Positions 1 to 14,607 are shown, numbered from the stretch's first letter. The stretch: DNA of 64,000 nt from Actinokineospora bangkokensis (GCF_001940455.1 NZ_MKQR01000001.1:1-64000); one strand, 5' to 3'. Notes: generated by a model not told the origin, from the letters alone. Numbers and translations: made by a program.

Positions 1-1698
1 GTGTCCGAGCACCAGGTGAACCTGGGCGTGGTCTGGGAGCAGGTCGTCCGGGAGCTCTCGGCCGGGACCCTGTCGCCCTCGCAGCGCGCGTGGATGCGGA
101 TGACGCGCCCGATCGGCCTGCTCGACGGCACCGCGCTGCTGTCCGCGCCCAGCGACTTCGCCAAGGAGGCGATCGAGCGCGCGCTGCGCGAGCCGATCAC
201 CGCCGCGCTGTCGCGCAGGCTGGGCCGGGTGGTGTCGCTGGCGGTGAAGGTCGACGTCGCGCCGAGCGCCGCGGCCCGCGGCCCGGTGGCCGCCCAGACC
301 GCGGTCATCCCGCCGATCGCCCCGCCCGCGCCGCCGGTGCCGGTGGTGCCGACCACCCTGGGCATCGACTCCGACACCGTGACCATCCCGGCCGCCGACG
401 TCGCCGCCGCTGAGGCCACCCCGTACGAGCAGGCGCCCTACGGCGCCGAGGGCTACGAGCCCGCGGCCTACGAGCCGCCCGCCCGCGAGTTCACCGCGCC
501 CGAGCAGCCGCAGGCGCAGGCCGGTGAGGGCGACGACGACTCCGAGGAGGTGGACGAGGAGGGCGACGCGCTCGCCACCGTCCACGAGATCTGGCCGACC
601 TTCACCGGCCAGCCCCCCGACAGCGGGCAGCCCTACACCGCCCCCGCCCAGCCGCAGACGTCGAAGACCCGGCTGAACGAGAAGTACAACTTCGACACCT
701 TCGTCATCGGCGCGTCGAACCGGTTCGCCCACGCCGCGTCGGTCGCGGTGGCCGAGGCTCCGGCCAGGGCGTACAACCCGCTGTTCATCTGGGGCGAGTC
801 GGGCCTGGGCAAGACCCACCTGCTGCACGCGGTCGGGCACTACGCCCAGCGGCTGTTCCCCGGGATGCGGGTGCGGTACGTCTCGACCGAGGAGTTCACC
901 AACGACTTCATCAACTCGCTGCGCGACGACCGCAAGGTGGCCTTCCAGCGCCGCTACCGCGACATCGACGTGCTGCTGGTCGACGACATCCAGTTCCTGG
1001 AGGGCAAGGAAGGCACCCAGGAGGAGTTCTTCCACACCTTCAACACCCTGCACAACGCCAACAAGCAGATCGTGGTGTCCTCCGACCGGCCGCCCAAGCG
1101 GCTGGAGACGCTGGAGGACCGGCTGCGCACCCGGTTCGAGTGGGGCCTGATCACCGACATCCAGCCGCCGGAGCTGGAGACGCGCATCGCCATCCTGCGC
1201 AAGAAGGCCGCCCAGGACCGGCTGGCCGCGCCCGCCGAGGTGCTGGAGTTCATCGCCGCCCGGGTCGAGGCCAACATCCGCGAGCTCGAGGGCGCGCTGA
1301 TCCGGGTGACCGCGTTCGCCTCGCTCAACCGGCAGCCGGTGGACGTGCCGCTGGCCGAGATCGTGCTGCGCGACCTGATGCCGGACTCGCAGGCGCCGGA
1401 GATCAGCGTCTCGACGATCATGGGCGTGACCGCGGAGTACTTCGGCGTGGCCATCGACGACCTGTGCGGGCCGGGCAAGACCAAGGCGCTGGCGCAGGCC
1501 CGGCAGATCTCGATGTACCTGTGCCGGGAGCTGACCGACCTGTCGCTGCCCAAGATCGGCCAGACCTTCGGCGGCCGCGACCACACCACGGTCATGCACG
1601 CGGACAAGAAGATCCGCAAGGAGATGGCCGAGCGCAGGCGGGTCTACGACCAGGTCCAGGAGCTGACCTCCCGGATCAAGCAGCGCGCCCGCGGCTGA
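1..1698 (+). CDS. dnaA: Chromosomal replication initiator protein DnaA
   Basis: DnaA binds 9-bp DnaA boxes at oriC, forms an ATP-dependent filament and opens the duplex to start replication. The 565-residue protein has the four family domains: an N-terminal helicase-loading domain (about 1-90), a long Pro/Ala/Glu-rich linker (about 95-225, which makes it longer than the usual ~500 residues), an AAA+ domain with Walker A GESGLGKT at 265-272 and Walker B VLLVDD at 324-329, and a C-terminal DNA-binding domain with the signature [11 protein letters not shown] at 524-534. The GTG at base 1 is taken as the start because the domain I sequence is complete from there; the promoter and ribosome site lie outside the window. 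oriC follows directly downstream. Confidence 0.98.
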   Translation: MSEHQVNLGVVWEQVVRELSAGTLSPSQRAWMRMTRPIGLLDGTALLSAPSDFAKEAIERALREPITAALSRRLGRVVSLAVKVDVAPSAAARGPVAAQTAVIPPIAPPAPPVPVVPTTLGIDSDTVTIPAADVAAAEATPYEQAPYGAEGYEPAAYEPPAREFTAPEQPQAQAGEGDDDSEEVDEEGDALATVHEIWPTFTGQPPDSGQPYTAPAQPQTSKTRLNEKYNFDTFVIGASNRFAHAASVAVAEAPARAYNPLFIWGESGLGKTHLLHAVGHYAQRLFPGMRVRYVSTEEFTNDFINSLRDDRKVAFQRRYRDIDVLLVDDIQFLEGKEGTQEEFFHTFNTLHNANKQIVVSSDRPPKRLETLEDRLRTRFEWGLITDIQPPELETRIAILRKKAAQDRLAAPAEVLEFIAARVEANIRELEGALIRVTAFASLNRQPVDVPLAEIVLRDLMPDSQAPEISVSTIMGVTAEYFGVAIDDLCGPGKTKALAQARQISMYLCRELTDLSLPKIGQTFGGRDHTTVMHADKKIRKEMAERRRVYDQVQELTSRIKQRARG

Positions 1699-1791
1699 GC
1701 CGCCACCCCCACCCCGGACAGGCACCATCCCCGCCAGGCACCACCCCGGACGACCGCGTCCTCCCGGCCTGAGCCGACCCGGTTGACGCCC

Positions 1792-1825
1792 AGCCCCCGC
1801 CCCCCACGGGCGGGGGCTGTTCTTA
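1792..1825 (+). terminator. Rho-independent terminator after dnaA
   Basis: An 11-bp perfect stem (AGCCCCCGCCC at 1792-1802 with GGGCGGGGGCT at 1808-1818) has a 5-nt loop and is followed by GTTCTTATT. It lies about 95 bp past the dnaA stop codon and should separate dnaA transcription from the origin. Confidence 0.7.
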
Positions 1826-2435
1826 TTGCGCCGGTGGAGCGGCCCGCACAGCCGCAATAAGGCCCGGCGTCGCGCCCGGCCGCGGGGGCCGGCAGGCTGC
1901 TCCCCGGTGCGACCACCCCGGCGGCCGCCGCACCGGCCGAACTTTTCTGCCACCGGGGGCGGAGCCCGCACCTCCCCGCAAAACCCCCGCGCCGCCCGGC
2001 GCCGCCGCGCCCTCGGCACCCGCGCCCCCGGCCGACCGCGCGGGCGGGACTTTTCTGCGGCTGGGGGCAGCGCCTCCCCAACCGGGAAAAAGTCGCTGGA
2101 GCCGGATCGCGGGCGGGCGACCACACCGCCGCGACGACCGATGAGCGGATGGGCACGCCGGCCACCGCGCCGGGCTCCGCGCAATAAAGACAGCCACCGC
2201 GCGGCGCACCGCCTTATTGGGGGTGGGGAGCGGGGCGTCCACACCCCGAAAAGTCGGCCGGAGGTGAACGGCGGGCGTCCGGTGACACCGCGCGGCGAGG
2301 TCCGGGGCCGCCGCCGGGCGCTCGAACCGGCTCGCCGGGGGGTCGGCGACGCGTCCTCCACCGCCCCGAAAACCCTTGCCACACCGGGAAAACCGGCACC
2401 GGTGAGTGGTCTCGGTCACCGGTACGGGGGACTTC
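1819..2435. other. Non-coding left part of the dnaA-dnaN interval with spaced AT-rich motifs
   Basis: No convincing gene is seen in this 0.6 kb; the open frames are GC-driven shadows. Short AT-rich islands stand out in very GC-rich DNA. TTATTG at 1823 and its complement CAATAA at 1855 start 32 bp apart, and CAATAA at 2182 and TTATTG at 2214 again start 32 bp apart in the opposite arrangement. ACTTTTCTGC occurs at 1941 and 2049, and AAAAGTCG-type reverse versions occur near 2087 and 2249. The function is unknown; the position suggests origin-associated protein sites. Confidence 0.45.
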
Positions 2436-2436
2436 A

Positions 2437-2745
2437 GCTGTGGATGGCTGTGGACAACCCTGTGGGTCGTTCGCGGGCAACCTGTGCGCTACTCGGCGCA
2501 CATCTGGGGATGGAAATGTGGACAACTCGCGCCGTCTGTGGACAGTTCGAGCCTGTGGACAACTCATCCACCGAAGGCCCGAGTTGTCCACGGGTTGTCC
2601 CCAGGGGTTCTCCACAGCCCCGCACCGGTCCTGACCTGCTGGGACAACGGCTGTCCACAGTATCCACAGGACCTACTACTGCTACTGGCTTTTGATCTCT
2701 TGAAGAGAAGAAAAAGACAGAAATAGGGGAGCTGTGGATCTGGGG
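2437..2745. other. oriC: oriC: chromosomal replication origin (DnaA-box cluster and AT-rich segment)
   Basis: Perfect actinobacterial DnaA boxes (TGTGGACAA or its complement) occur at 2449-2457, 2517-2525 and 2554-2562. One-mismatch versions occur at 2537, 2584, 2595, 2608 and 2651, and weaker ones at 2439, 2461, 2660 and 2733. Boxes left of about 2565 read in one orientation and most of those at 2584-2668 in the other. The AT-richest stretch, about 2670-2730 (including a purine run near 2701-2725), is the best candidate for the unwinding element. The position between dnaA and dnaN is the usual one in Actinobacteria. Confidence 0.9.
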
Positions 2746-2832
2746 ACAGCTCGGCCGGGGCGGGTGGTCGGGGCACCGGGCCGGGGCGGCCGCGACCACC
2801 CGCCCGAATCGACGCGGCCCGGGAGCACGCTC

Positions 2833-2838
2833 TACGGT
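2833..2838 (+). promoter_or_regulatory. Possible -10 element of dnaN
   Basis: TACGGT matches the actinobacterial -10 pattern TANNNT and lies about 250 bp before dnaN, to the right of oriC. No strong -35 is seen. The 340 bp from 2746 to 3085 otherwise holds no recognisable feature. Confidence 0.3.
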
Positions 2839-3085
2839 TGGGGCTCCACAGCGTGGACAGCCCGAGGCCCCGGCCTGCACCGCACGGCGCGCTCGCCGGG
2901 CCCCGGGCCAGGCTGGGGCTGGCACCCGACTCCGACGCGGACCGACCCGACCGCACCCGACCCCCGACGCGGGGACCCGTGCCCGGGACCGGTCGTGCGC
3001 GCGGCGCCGGTCGCCCGCCCCGACCTCGGGGACCGCGCCGTGGTCCCGGCCCGCCGTGCACGAACCGTGCCGCGAAAGGACTCGC

Positions 3086-4219
3086 ATGAAGATCCGCGTC
3101 GAGCGCGACGGCCTGGCCGACGCCGTCGCCTGGGTCGCCCGCAGCCTCCCGTCCCGGCCCCCGGTCCCCGTCCTCGGCGGTGTGCTGCTGGACGCCGGGT
3201 CGGCCGACGGCGCGGACGGGCTGACCGTCTCCGGCTTCGACTACGAGGTGTCGGCCACGGTCGGCGTGCCCGCCACGGTGGCCGACGGCGGCCGGACCCT
3301 GGTCTCGGGCAGGCTGCTGGCCGACATCACCAAGTCCCTGCCCGCGCAGCCGGTGGAGATCTCCGTCGACGGCGCCAGGGTGGCCATCTCCTGCGGCAGC
3401 GCGCGGTTCTCGCTGCCGACGATGCCGGTGGACGACTACCCGCAGCTGCCCGCGATGCCCCAGCACGCAGGCGAGCTCGCCGGTGAGGTGTTCGGCCAGG
3501 CGGTCAGCCAGGTCGCGGTCGCGGCGGGCAAGGACGACACGCTGCCGATGCTGACCGGGGTGCGGGTGGAGATCACCGGGGACAAGCTGACCCTGGTCGC
3601 CACCGACCGCTTCCGGCTGGCGATGCGCGAGTTCGACTGGAAGCCCTCCGGCGACGTCGAGGACGCCGCGGTGCTGGTGCCCGCGCGCACGCTGGCCGAC
3701 GCGGCGAAGGCGCTGGGCAGCGCCGGGCGCACGGTGGAGCTGGCGCTCTCGCCCACCGACGGCCTGCTGGGCCTGTCCGGCTCCGGCCGCCGCACCACCA
3801 GCCGCCTGCTCGACGCGGAGTTCCCGCGCTACCGCCAGCTGCTGCCGAGCGAGCAGACCTCCAGCGCGGTGATCGCGGTCTCGGCCCTGGTCGAGGCGAT
3901 CAAGCGCGTGTCACTGGTCGCGGAGCGGGGTACCCAGGTGCGGCTGGAGTTCGCCGACGGCGTGCTCCGCCTGTCCGCGGGCGGCGAGGACGAGGGGAGC
4001 GCGGAGGAGGAGCTGCCGGTCGAGTTCACCGGCGAGCCGGTGACCATCGCGTTCAACCCCGGCTACCTGCAGGACGGCCTGGCCGCGCTGCACTCCGACC
4101 GCGCCGAGCTGTCGTTCACGACCCCGAACCGGCCCGCGCTGGTCAAGCCGGTCGGCGCGGAGGGCGAGGTCACCCCCGGCTACCTCTACCTGCTGATGCC
4201 GGTGCGGCTGCCGGGCTGA
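3086..4219 (+). CDS. dnaN: DNA polymerase III beta sliding clamp
   Basis: DnaN forms the dimeric ring that tethers DNA polymerase III to its template. The 377-residue product has the usual clamp length with three similar domains, and it ends in the typical MPVRLPG C-terminus near the protein-binding cleft. An upstream GTG at 3056 would add ten residues, but ATG at 3086 is chosen because the family begins at [10 protein letters not shown] and a GAAAGGA ribosome site lies just before it. gnd follows after 35 bp, so dnaN, gnd, recF, the DUF721 gene and possibly gyrB form one transcription unit. Confidence 0.97.
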   Translation: MKIRVERDGLADAVAWVARSLPSRPPVPVLGGVLLDAGSADGADGLTVSGFDYEVSATVGVPATVADGGRTLVSGRLLADITKSLPAQPVEISVDGARVAISCGSARFSLPTMPVDDYPQLPAMPQHAGELAGEVFGQAVSQVAVAAGKDDTLPMLTGVRVEITGDKLTLVATDRFRLAMREFDWKPSGDVEDAAVLVPARTLADAAKALGSAGRTVELALSPTDGLLGLSGSGRRTTSRLLDAEFPRYRQLLPSEQTSSAVIAVSALVEAIKRVSLVAERGTQVRLEFADGVLRLSAGGEDEGSAEEELPVEFTGEPVTIAFNPGYLQDGLAALHSDRAELSFTTPNRPALVKPVGAEGEVTPGYLYLLMPVRLPG

Positions 4220-4254
4220 CCCCCGGCAGGCACCCGATCGAGAGGAATGTGATC

Positions 4255-5166
4255 GTGCAGCTCGGACTCGTCGGCCTGGGCAAGATGGGCTTCAACATGC
4301 GCGAGCGCCTGCGCGCCGCGGGGCACGACGTGGTCGGCTACGACCGCAACCCCGAGGTCAGCGACTCGGAGTCGCTGGCCGACCTGGTCGGCAAGCTGGC
4401 CGCGCCGCGCGTGGTGTGGGTGATGGTGCCCTCGGGGCAGCCGACCCGCGACACCGTGGCCGAGCTGGGCGAGCTGCTCAGCGAGGGCGACCTGGTCATC
4501 GACGGCGGGAACTCCCGCTACACCGACGACAAGGGCAACGCTGAGGTGCTGGCCAAGCAGGGCGTCGGCTACCTGGACTGCGGGGTGTCCGGTGGCGTGT
4601 GGGGCAAGGAGAACGGCTACGGCCTGATGGTCGGCGGCGAGCGCGAGCAGGTCGACCGCGCGATGCCGATCTTCGACGCGCTGCGCCCGGAGGGCCCGCG
4701 CGAGGAGGGCTTCGCGCACGCGGGCAAGGTCGGCGCGGGCCACTACGCGAAGATGGTGCACAACGGCATCGAGTACGGCCTGATGCAGGCCTACGCCGAG
4801 GGCTACGAGCTGCTCGAGGCCGCCGACGAGGTCACCGACGTCGCCGCCACCTTCAAGGCGTGGACCCGCGGCACCGTCGTCCGCTCCTGGCTGCTGGACC
4901 TGCTGGTCAAGGCGCTGGAGGAGGACAAGGGGCTGACCGGGATCTCCGGGTACGTCGAGGACTCCGGCGAGGGCCGGTGGACCGTCGAGGAGGCCATCGC
5001 GCACGGCGTGCCCGCCCCGGTGATCTCCGCCGCGCTGTTCGCCCGGTTCGCCTCCCGGCAGGAGGACTCGCCCGCGATGAAGGCCGTGGCCGCGCTGCGC
5101 AACCAGTTCGGCGGGCACGCGGTGCACAAGGCGGGACCGAGCTCCGGCCACGGCACCACCGCCTAG
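4255..5166 (+). CDS. gnd: 6-phosphogluconate dehydrogenase, short decarboxylating type
   Basis: Predicted to oxidise and decarboxylate 6-phosphogluconate to ribulose 5-phosphate in the pentose phosphate pathway. The 303-residue product belongs to the short class (about 300 rather than 470 residues). It shows an N-terminal Rossmann motif GLVGLGKMG, the substrate motif [10 protein letters not shown], and the [15 protein letters not shown] helix of the catalytic domain. Two in-frame GTG codons compete; 4255 is preferred because AGAGGA at 4241-4246 is 8 nt upstream, whereas 4249 has only a 2-nt gap. A gnd between dnaN and recF is a known actinobacterial arrangement. Its stop overlaps the recF start by one base. 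Confidence 0.93.
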   Translation: MQLGLVGLGKMGFNMRERLRAAGHDVVGYDRNPEVSDSESLADLVGKLAAPRVVWVMVPSGQPTRDTVAELGELLSEGDLVIDGGNSRYTDDKGNAEVLAKQGVGYLDCGVSGGVWGKENGYGLMVGGEREQVDRAMPIFDALRPEGPREEGFAHAGKVGAGHYAKMVHNGIEYGLMQAYAEGYELLEAADEVTDVAATFKAWTRGTVVRSWLLDLLVKALEEDKGLTGISGYVEDSGEGRWTVEEAIAHGVPAPVISAALFARFASRQEDSPAMKAVAALRNQFGGHAVHKAGPSSGHGTTA

Positions 5167-6323
5167 TGCGCGTGCGGCACCTCCAGGTCGTCGACTTCCG
5201 CTCCTGGGAGCAGGCCGACCTGGAGCTGGAGCCGGGGCCGAGCGTGCTGGTCGGGCGCAACGGGCAGGGCAAGACGAACCTGGTGGAGGCCATCGGGTAC
5301 GTCGCGACGCTGGGGTCGCACCGGGTGGCGCAGGACGCGCCCCTGGTGCGGCACGGCGCGACCAGGGCGATCATCCGGACCGCGGTGGTCAACGACGGCC
5401 GCGAGCTGACCGTCGAGCTGGAGATCACCCCCGGCCGGGCGAACCGGGCGCGGGTCAACCGCGGCCCGGTGCCGCGCCCGCGCGACGTGCTCGGCATCCT
5501 GCGCACGGTGCTGTTCGCGCCGGAGGACCTGGCGCTCGTGCGCGGCGACCCCGGGGAGCGGCGCCGGTTCCTCGACGACCTGCTGGTGCTGCGCGCGCCC
5601 CGGTACGCCGGGGTGCGCAGCGACTACGAGCGGGTGCTCAAGCAGCGCAACGCCCTGCTCAAGAGCGCGGCGGCGAACCGGCGGGCCCGGCGCAGCGACC
5701 CGGACGCGCTGGCCACGCTCGACGTGTGGGACGGGCACCTGGCCGCGCACGGCGCCGCGCTGCTGGCCGCGCGCCTGGACCTGGTGGCCGACCTGCAGGA
5801 GCGGGTGGCCGACGCCTACGCCGGGGTGGCGCCGGAGTCCCGCCCGGCGCAGGTGGGGTACCGCTCGAAGATCGAGGACGCGCTCCCGCCGGGGTACGGC
5901 AAGACTGGTGGCGAGCGCGCGGACCAGGAGGTCTGCGCCGACGCGCTGCTGGCCGAGATGGCCGCCCGCCGCGACAACGAGCTGGAGCGCGGGGTGAGCC
6001 TGGTCGGCCCGCACCGCGACGAGCTGGACCTGGTGCTCGGCGAGGCCCCGGCCAAGGGCTACGCCAGCCACGGCGAGTCGTGGTCGTTCGCGCTGGCGCT
6101 GCGGCTGGCCTCCTACGAGCTGCTGCGCGCCGACGGCGCCGAGCCGGTGCTGGTGCTCGACGACGTGTTCGCCGAGCTGGACCGGCGCAGGCGGCAGCGG
6201 CTGGCCGAGGTGGCCGCGGCGGCCGAGCAGGTGCTGGTGACCGCGGCGGTGGCCGAGGACGTGCCGGGCGAGCTGGCCGGTGCGCGCTACGAGGTGGCGG
6301 AGGGGCGGGTGCGGCGTGCCTGA
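5166..6323 (+). CDS. recF: DNA replication and repair protein RecF
   Basis: RecF is an SMC-like ATPase that helps load RecA at single-strand gaps with RecO and RecR. The 385-residue product has Walker A GRNGQGKT at 30-37, an extended coiled middle, and the ABC-type C-terminal block with Walker B around [11 protein letters not shown] (about 328-340). The GTG at 5166 shares one base with the gnd stop (TAGTG) and has no own ribosome site, suggesting translational coupling; a GTG at 5172 is possible. The open frame continues far upstream inside gnd, but that is a GC-rich shadow. The last 8 bp overlap the next gene. Confidence 0.96.
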   Translation: MRVRHLQVVDFRSWEQADLELEPGPSVLVGRNGQGKTNLVEAIGYVATLGSHRVAQDAPLVRHGATRAIIRTAVVNDGRELTVELEITPGRANRARVNRGPVPRPRDVLGILRTVLFAPEDLALVRGDPGERRRFLDDLLVLRAPRYAGVRSDYERVLKQRNALLKSAAANRRARRSDPDALATLDVWDGHLAAHGAALLAARLDLVADLQERVADAYAGVAPESRPAQVGYRSKIEDALPPGYGKTGGERADQEVCADALLAEMAARRDNELERGVSLVGPHRDELDLVLGEAPAKGYASHGESWSFALALRLASYELLRADGAEPVLVLDDVFAELDRRRRQRLAEVAAAAEQVLVTAAVAEDVPGELAGARYEVAEGRVRRA

Positions 6324-7116
6324 CGACCTGTTCGGCGGGGAGCTGGTGCCCGAACCCCGCCCGTCACGCACCGTGAGCAAGCCCGGTGTGCGCCGTCGCA
6401 CATCTGGGGATAAACCTGTGGATACTGTGGATAACACGGGCCGCAGGGGGCCGTCCGGCGCAGCGGCGGAGCCGTTCGACGCCGATCGATCCACAGGTAC
6501 CGGTGGACAACCCCGGATTTCATCCACAGGGTCGGGTGACGCGCACCCCGGTCCGGTTGCGGAGGGTGATCGGGGCGGTGGCCCCGGCGCGGACCAGGAC
6601 GCGGGCGCGCAGCCCCCCAAGGGTGCTGATCTTGCCAGAGCCGCCCTGGCGGCCGCGCGGCAGGCCGCCAAGGCCAAGCCCCGGCGCAAGCAGGTTCCAC
6701 GTGGAACCGCGGTCGGCGGCTCGCGGGCCCGGCGGCGCTGGTCCGGTCCGGGCGCCGACGACCGGGACCCGCAGCCCCTGGGCAGGCTGGCCTCCCGGGT
6801 CGCCGCCGACCGCGGCTGGCACGAGAACCTGGTGGGCGGCAAGGTGTTCGACCGGTGGGCGGCGCTGGTCGGCGCCGAGGTGGCCGAGCACGCCAAGCCG
6901 GTGAAGCTCGACGACGGCGAGCTGACCGTGCAGGCCGAGTCGACCGCGTGGGCCACGCAGCTGCGGCTGCTCCAGCGCAAGCTGCTCGCCCAGATCGCCG
7001 CCGGGGTGGGCCGCGACGTGGTCACCAGGCTCAAGGTGCTGGGCCCCTCGGCGCCGAGTTGGCGGTTCGGCCCCCGGCACGTCGCCGGTCGCGGACCGCG
7101 GGACACCTACGGCTGA
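6316..7116 (+). CDS. DUF721 / DciA-like protein
   Basis: A 266-residue protein whose C-terminal half (about 150-240, from [19 protein letters not shown]) matches the DUF721 domain found between recF and gyrB in Actinobacteria. DUF721 proteins are related to DciA, a loader of the replicative helicase, so a replication role is plausible but inferred. GTG 6316 overlaps the end of recF by 8 bp and has a GAGGGGCGG ribosome site. Residues 1-145 are low-complexity and poorly conserved; at the DNA level this part carries a DnaA-box cluster (6397-6528) and a parS-like palindrome (6693-6708), so its sequence may be constrained as DNA rather than as protein. Confidence 0.88.
   Translation: MPDDLFGGELVPEPRPSRTVSKPGVRRRTSGDKPVDTVDNTGRRGPSGAAAEPFDADRSTGTGGQPRISSTGSGDAHPGPVAEGDRGGGPGADQDAGAQPPKGADLARAALAAARQAAKAKPRRKQVPRGTAVGGSRARRRWSGPGADDRDPQPLGRLASRVAADRGWHENLVGGKVFDRWAALVGAEVAEHAKPVKLDDGELTVQAESTAWATQLRLLQRKLLAQIAAGVGRDVVTRLKVLGPSAPSWRFGPRHVAGRGPRDTYG
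6397..6528. promoter_or_regulatory. DnaA-box cluster inside the DUF721 gene
   Basis: TGTGGATAC at 6417 and TGTGGATAA at 6426 (the second identical to the E. coli consensus TTATCCACA) are followed by CGATCCACA at 6487, GGTGGACAA at 6502 and TCATCCACA at 6520; TGGGGATAA at 6404 is a one-mismatch box. The 15-mer CGCACATCTGGGGAT at 6397-6411 also occurs at 2497-2511 in oriC, and in both places a DnaA box begins 6 bp after its last base. Confidence 0.7.
6693..6708. other. parS-like site 1
   Basis: GGTTCCACGTGGAACC is a perfect 16-bp palindrome close to the ParB site consensus (TGTTTCACGTGAAACA). It lies in coding sequence of the DUF721 gene. An identical copy lies at 15778-15793. parAB itself is not in the window. 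Confidence 0.8.
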
Positions 7117-7228
7117 GCCTGGCGCCCCGAACCGCCCGGTCGGGCGGCAGGACCCGCGCCCGTTCCGCCCGATCGCTCTGTGAGCAATCCAGGGGTGTCC
7201 TTGGCCCCCTCCTGCGCGAGCGCCCCGG

Positions 7229-7234
7229 TAGTAT
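7229..7234 (+). promoter_or_regulatory. Possible -10 element for gyrBA
   Basis: TAGTAT fits TANNNT and lies 43 bp before the gyrB start in the 160-bp gap after the DUF721 gene. A TTGGCC at 7201-7206 is too far upstream (22 bp) for an ideal -35. Confidence 0.35.
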
Positions 7235-7243
7235 GTGGGGTAG

Positions 7244-9301
<2,058 letters not shown>

Positions 9302-9404
9302 CCCGGCGCGGGCCCGGCGCCGAGCGCGCTGCCGGGCCCCGCCGCGCCGGACGCGGCACCCAGCACGCCCCCGAGATCAGAGCACCCCGAAGGGACCACC
9401 GGTC

Positions 9405-12938
<3,534 letters not shown>

Positions 12939-13025
12939 CCCCGGGCCGCTGAGCCCGGCGGCCAGCAGGACCAGTACGACGAGTTCGACGCAGTCCAGGA
13001 CCAGGCAGTGAGGGACACCCCGCTC

Positions 13026-13850
13026 GTGACACCACCCGAGAAGCCGGACAACGCCGAGGCCGGACCGGACCGCGCGTCGGTCGCCACCGACCACACCCCG
13101 GGCCAGCCCGCGGACACCCCGGCCGCGGGCGGGGACGCTGCGGCCGAGGGCGCGCCCGCCGCCCAGGCCAACGACCACACCCCGCCGCCGTGGTCGCGGG
13201 TCTCCGCCGACCCCGCCCCCGAGGCGCCGCCGGGCGAGGCGACCCAGACCCTGCCCCGGCCGCCCGCGGGCGGCTTCACCCCGAGCGCGGCCTACCGGCC
13301 CGACGACGAGGTGACGGTGAACGTGCCGCGCCCGGTCGTCACCGGCACCGCCGCGGGCAGGCTGTTCGGCACGGCGGCGCCGCAGACCGAGGAGGAGCGC
13401 ACCGGCACCCCCGCGGGCGGCACCCCGCTCGGCGGCGCGGCGGGCGGCGCCCCGCCCAGCGCGCTGCGCCGCCCCGGCCGCGGCCCGCGCCGGGCCAACC
13501 TCCAGGTCAAGCGGTTCGACCCGTGGTCGGTGCTCAAGCTGTCGCTGGTGCTCGGCGTGGCGCTGTTCTTCGTCTGGCTGGTGGCGGTGGGCGCGCTGTA
13601 CGCGGTGCTCGACGGCATGGGCGTCTGGGACAAGATCAACGGCCTGTCCAGCGAGCTGCTCAACGCCTCCGAGAGCGGGGGCGGCGGCGACCAGCTGATC
13701 AGCGCGGGCCGGGTGTTCGGCATCGCCGCGATCATCGGCGCGATCAACATCGTGCTGTTCAGCGCCCTGGCGACGGTCGGCGCGTTCGTCTACAACGTCT
13801 CCGCCGACCTCGCGGGCGGGCTCGAGGTGACGCTGGCCGAGCGCGAGTAG
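13026..13850 (+). CDS. DUF3566 domain-containing membrane protein
   Basis: About 274 residues. The first ~160 are Pro/Ala/Gly-rich and probably disordered. The C-terminal part has two predicted membrane segments (around LSLVLGVALFFVWLVAVGAL and AAIIGAINIVLFSALATVGA) separated by a short loop, matching DUF3566, found just after gyrA in Actinobacteria (Rv0007 position in M. tuberculosis). The biochemical role is unknown. GTG 13026 is chosen because GAGGGA lies 10 nt upstream; GTG 13008 is also possible. Read from the gyrBA unit with an 87-bp gap. Confidence 0.85.
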   Translation: MTPPEKPDNAEAGPDRASVATDHTPGQPADTPAAGGDAAAEGAPAAQANDHTPPPWSRVSADPAPEAPPGEATQTLPRPPAGGFTPSAAYRPDDEVTVNVPRPVVTGTAAGRLFGTAAPQTEEERTGTPAGGTPLGGAAGGAPPSALRRPGRGPRRANLQVKRFDPWSVLKLSLVLGVALFFVWLVAVGALYAVLDGMGVWDKINGLSSELLNASESGGGGDQLISAGRVFGIAAIIGAINIVLFSALATVGAFVYNVSADLAGGLEVTLAERE

Positions 13851-13860
13851 CCATACCGGT

Positions 13861-13902
13861 TTGGGGCGCTCGGAGGACGTGCTGTAGTCTTCTCCTCGTT
13901 CC
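13861..13902 (+). promoter_or_regulatory. tRNA-Ile promoter
   Basis: TTGGGG (13861-13866) as -35 and TAGTCT (13885-13890) as -10, with an 18-bp spacer. The 12 nt immediately after the -10 box, TCTCCTCGTTCC (13891-13902), are identical to those following the -10 of the tRNA-Leu promoter at 32101. Confidence 0.6.
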
Positions 13903-13908
13903 GAACAC

Positions 13909-13982
13909 GGGCCTATAGCTCAGGCGGTTAGAGCGCTTCGCTGATAACGAAGAGGTCGGAGGTTCAAGTCCTCCTAGGCCCA
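13909..13982 (+). tRNA. tRNA-Ile (GAT anticodon)
   Basis: The cloverleaf folds with acceptor stem GGGCCTA/TAGGCCC, anticodon stem CTTCG/CGAAG with loop CTGATAA (anticodon GAT), and T-arm GGAGG-TTCAAGT-CCTCC. The CCA is not encoded. It sits after gyrA, as in other Actinobacteria. Confidence 0.96.
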
Positions 13983-13993
13983 CGGACGACGGG

Positions 13994-14034
13994 CGACCCT
14001 TGCTTGCGGAAAGCGCAAGCGGGGTCGTCCTTTG
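13994..14034 (+). terminator. Terminator after tRNA-Ile
   Basis: A long hairpin, CGACCCTTGCTTGCG against CGCAAGCGGGGTCG with loop GAAAG, is followed by TCCTTTG. Confidence 0.65.
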
Positions 14035-14039
14035 TCATT

Positions 14040-14205
14040 TCCGGGGGGCGACCCCCCGGACCCCCACGGTGCGGTGGGTGCCTTCGCGGGGAAGGTGGGG
14101 GTTGGGTGGGTGGGGGGACGGGGGAAGTGGGGGCGAATGGGGTGGGGGACGGGGAAGGGGGTGGGGGAGGGGAAGGGGGAGAGTGGGGGGTGGCAGGATG
14201 TGTAG
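14040..14205 (+). repeat. G-rich repeat element, copy 1 (after tRNA-Ile)
   Basis: It begins with a conserved block around CCGGGGGGCGACCCCCCGG (itself a palindrome) and CCCCCACGGTGCG, then about 110 bp of G runs of 3-6 on the plus strand separated by one to three other bases. The conserved block recurs with one mismatch at 32281-32314 after tRNA-Leu, again followed by G-run DNA. Open frames across it are compositional shadows. The G runs could form quadruplexes. Confidence 0.7.
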
Positions 14206-14258
14206 TGCGCCACCTTGATGGGGGGTGCGTCGTGGAAGTGCCTGAAGGAGGCGTGGTC

Positions 14259-14402
14259 GTGAAGAAGCTCCTCGCGCTGGTTGCGGTTGCCGGCGGTGTG
14301 CTGTTCGTCGTTCGCAAGAAGAGCGCGGCGAAGGCGGAGGCCGACTTGTGGCGCGAGGCCACCGCGCCCGCCCCGGTGAACAACGGCGTGAAGAAGGCCT
14401 GA
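14259..14402 (+). CDS. DLW-39 family small protein
   Basis: A 47-residue protein starting at GTG 14259, with AAGGAG 8 nt upstream. It has a short hydrophobic N-terminal segment (LLALVAVAGGVLFVV) followed by a basic and then Ala/Lys-rich tail containing the family signature DLWREA at about 29-34. DLW-39 proteins are tiny conserved actinobacterial proteins of unknown function, commonly encoded between the tRNA-Ile and tRNA-Ala genes after gyrA, as here. The single hydrophobic segment suggests a membrane association. The longer open frame upstream through the G-rich repeat is not believed. Confidence 0.82.
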   Translation: MKKLLALVAVAGGVLFVVRKKSAAKAEADLWREATAPAPVNNGVKKA

Positions 14403-14453
14403 CAACGCCTGCGTGACTCTTCTGGCCGCGACGGGGTACCGTGGCGGCCGCCA

Positions 14454-14529
14454 GGGGATGTAGCTCAATTGGCAGAGCACTGCCTTTGCAAGGCAGGGGT
14501 TAGGGGTTCGATTCCCCTCATCTCCACCA
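14454..14529 (+). tRNA. tRNA-Ala (TGC anticodon)
   Basis: Acceptor stem GGGGATG/CATCTCC, anticodon stem CTGCC/GGCAG with loop TTTGCAA (anticodon TGC), T-arm AGGGG-TTCGATT-CCCCT, and an encoded CCA at 14527-14529. A TACCGT at 14437 could be its -10 element. Confidence 0.96.
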
Positions 14530-14607
14530 ACCAGGGGTACCCGCCCGCGCGATAGGGGCGGTGTTCGGACCCCGCTGCTGGCTCCCGCGTGACGTGCTGG
14601 AGGTTCG

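Noticed and set aside
4599-6323. 574-codon open frame reaching far upstream of recF
   Set aside because: The first ~190 codons overlap gnd out of frame and are Arg/Gly-rich shadow sequence; RecF begins at [11 protein letters not shown].
14004-14402. 132-codon open frame through the G-rich repeat
   Set aside because: Gly/Arg/Trp-only sequence from G runs; only the last 47 codons with a ribosome site (DLW-39) are credible.
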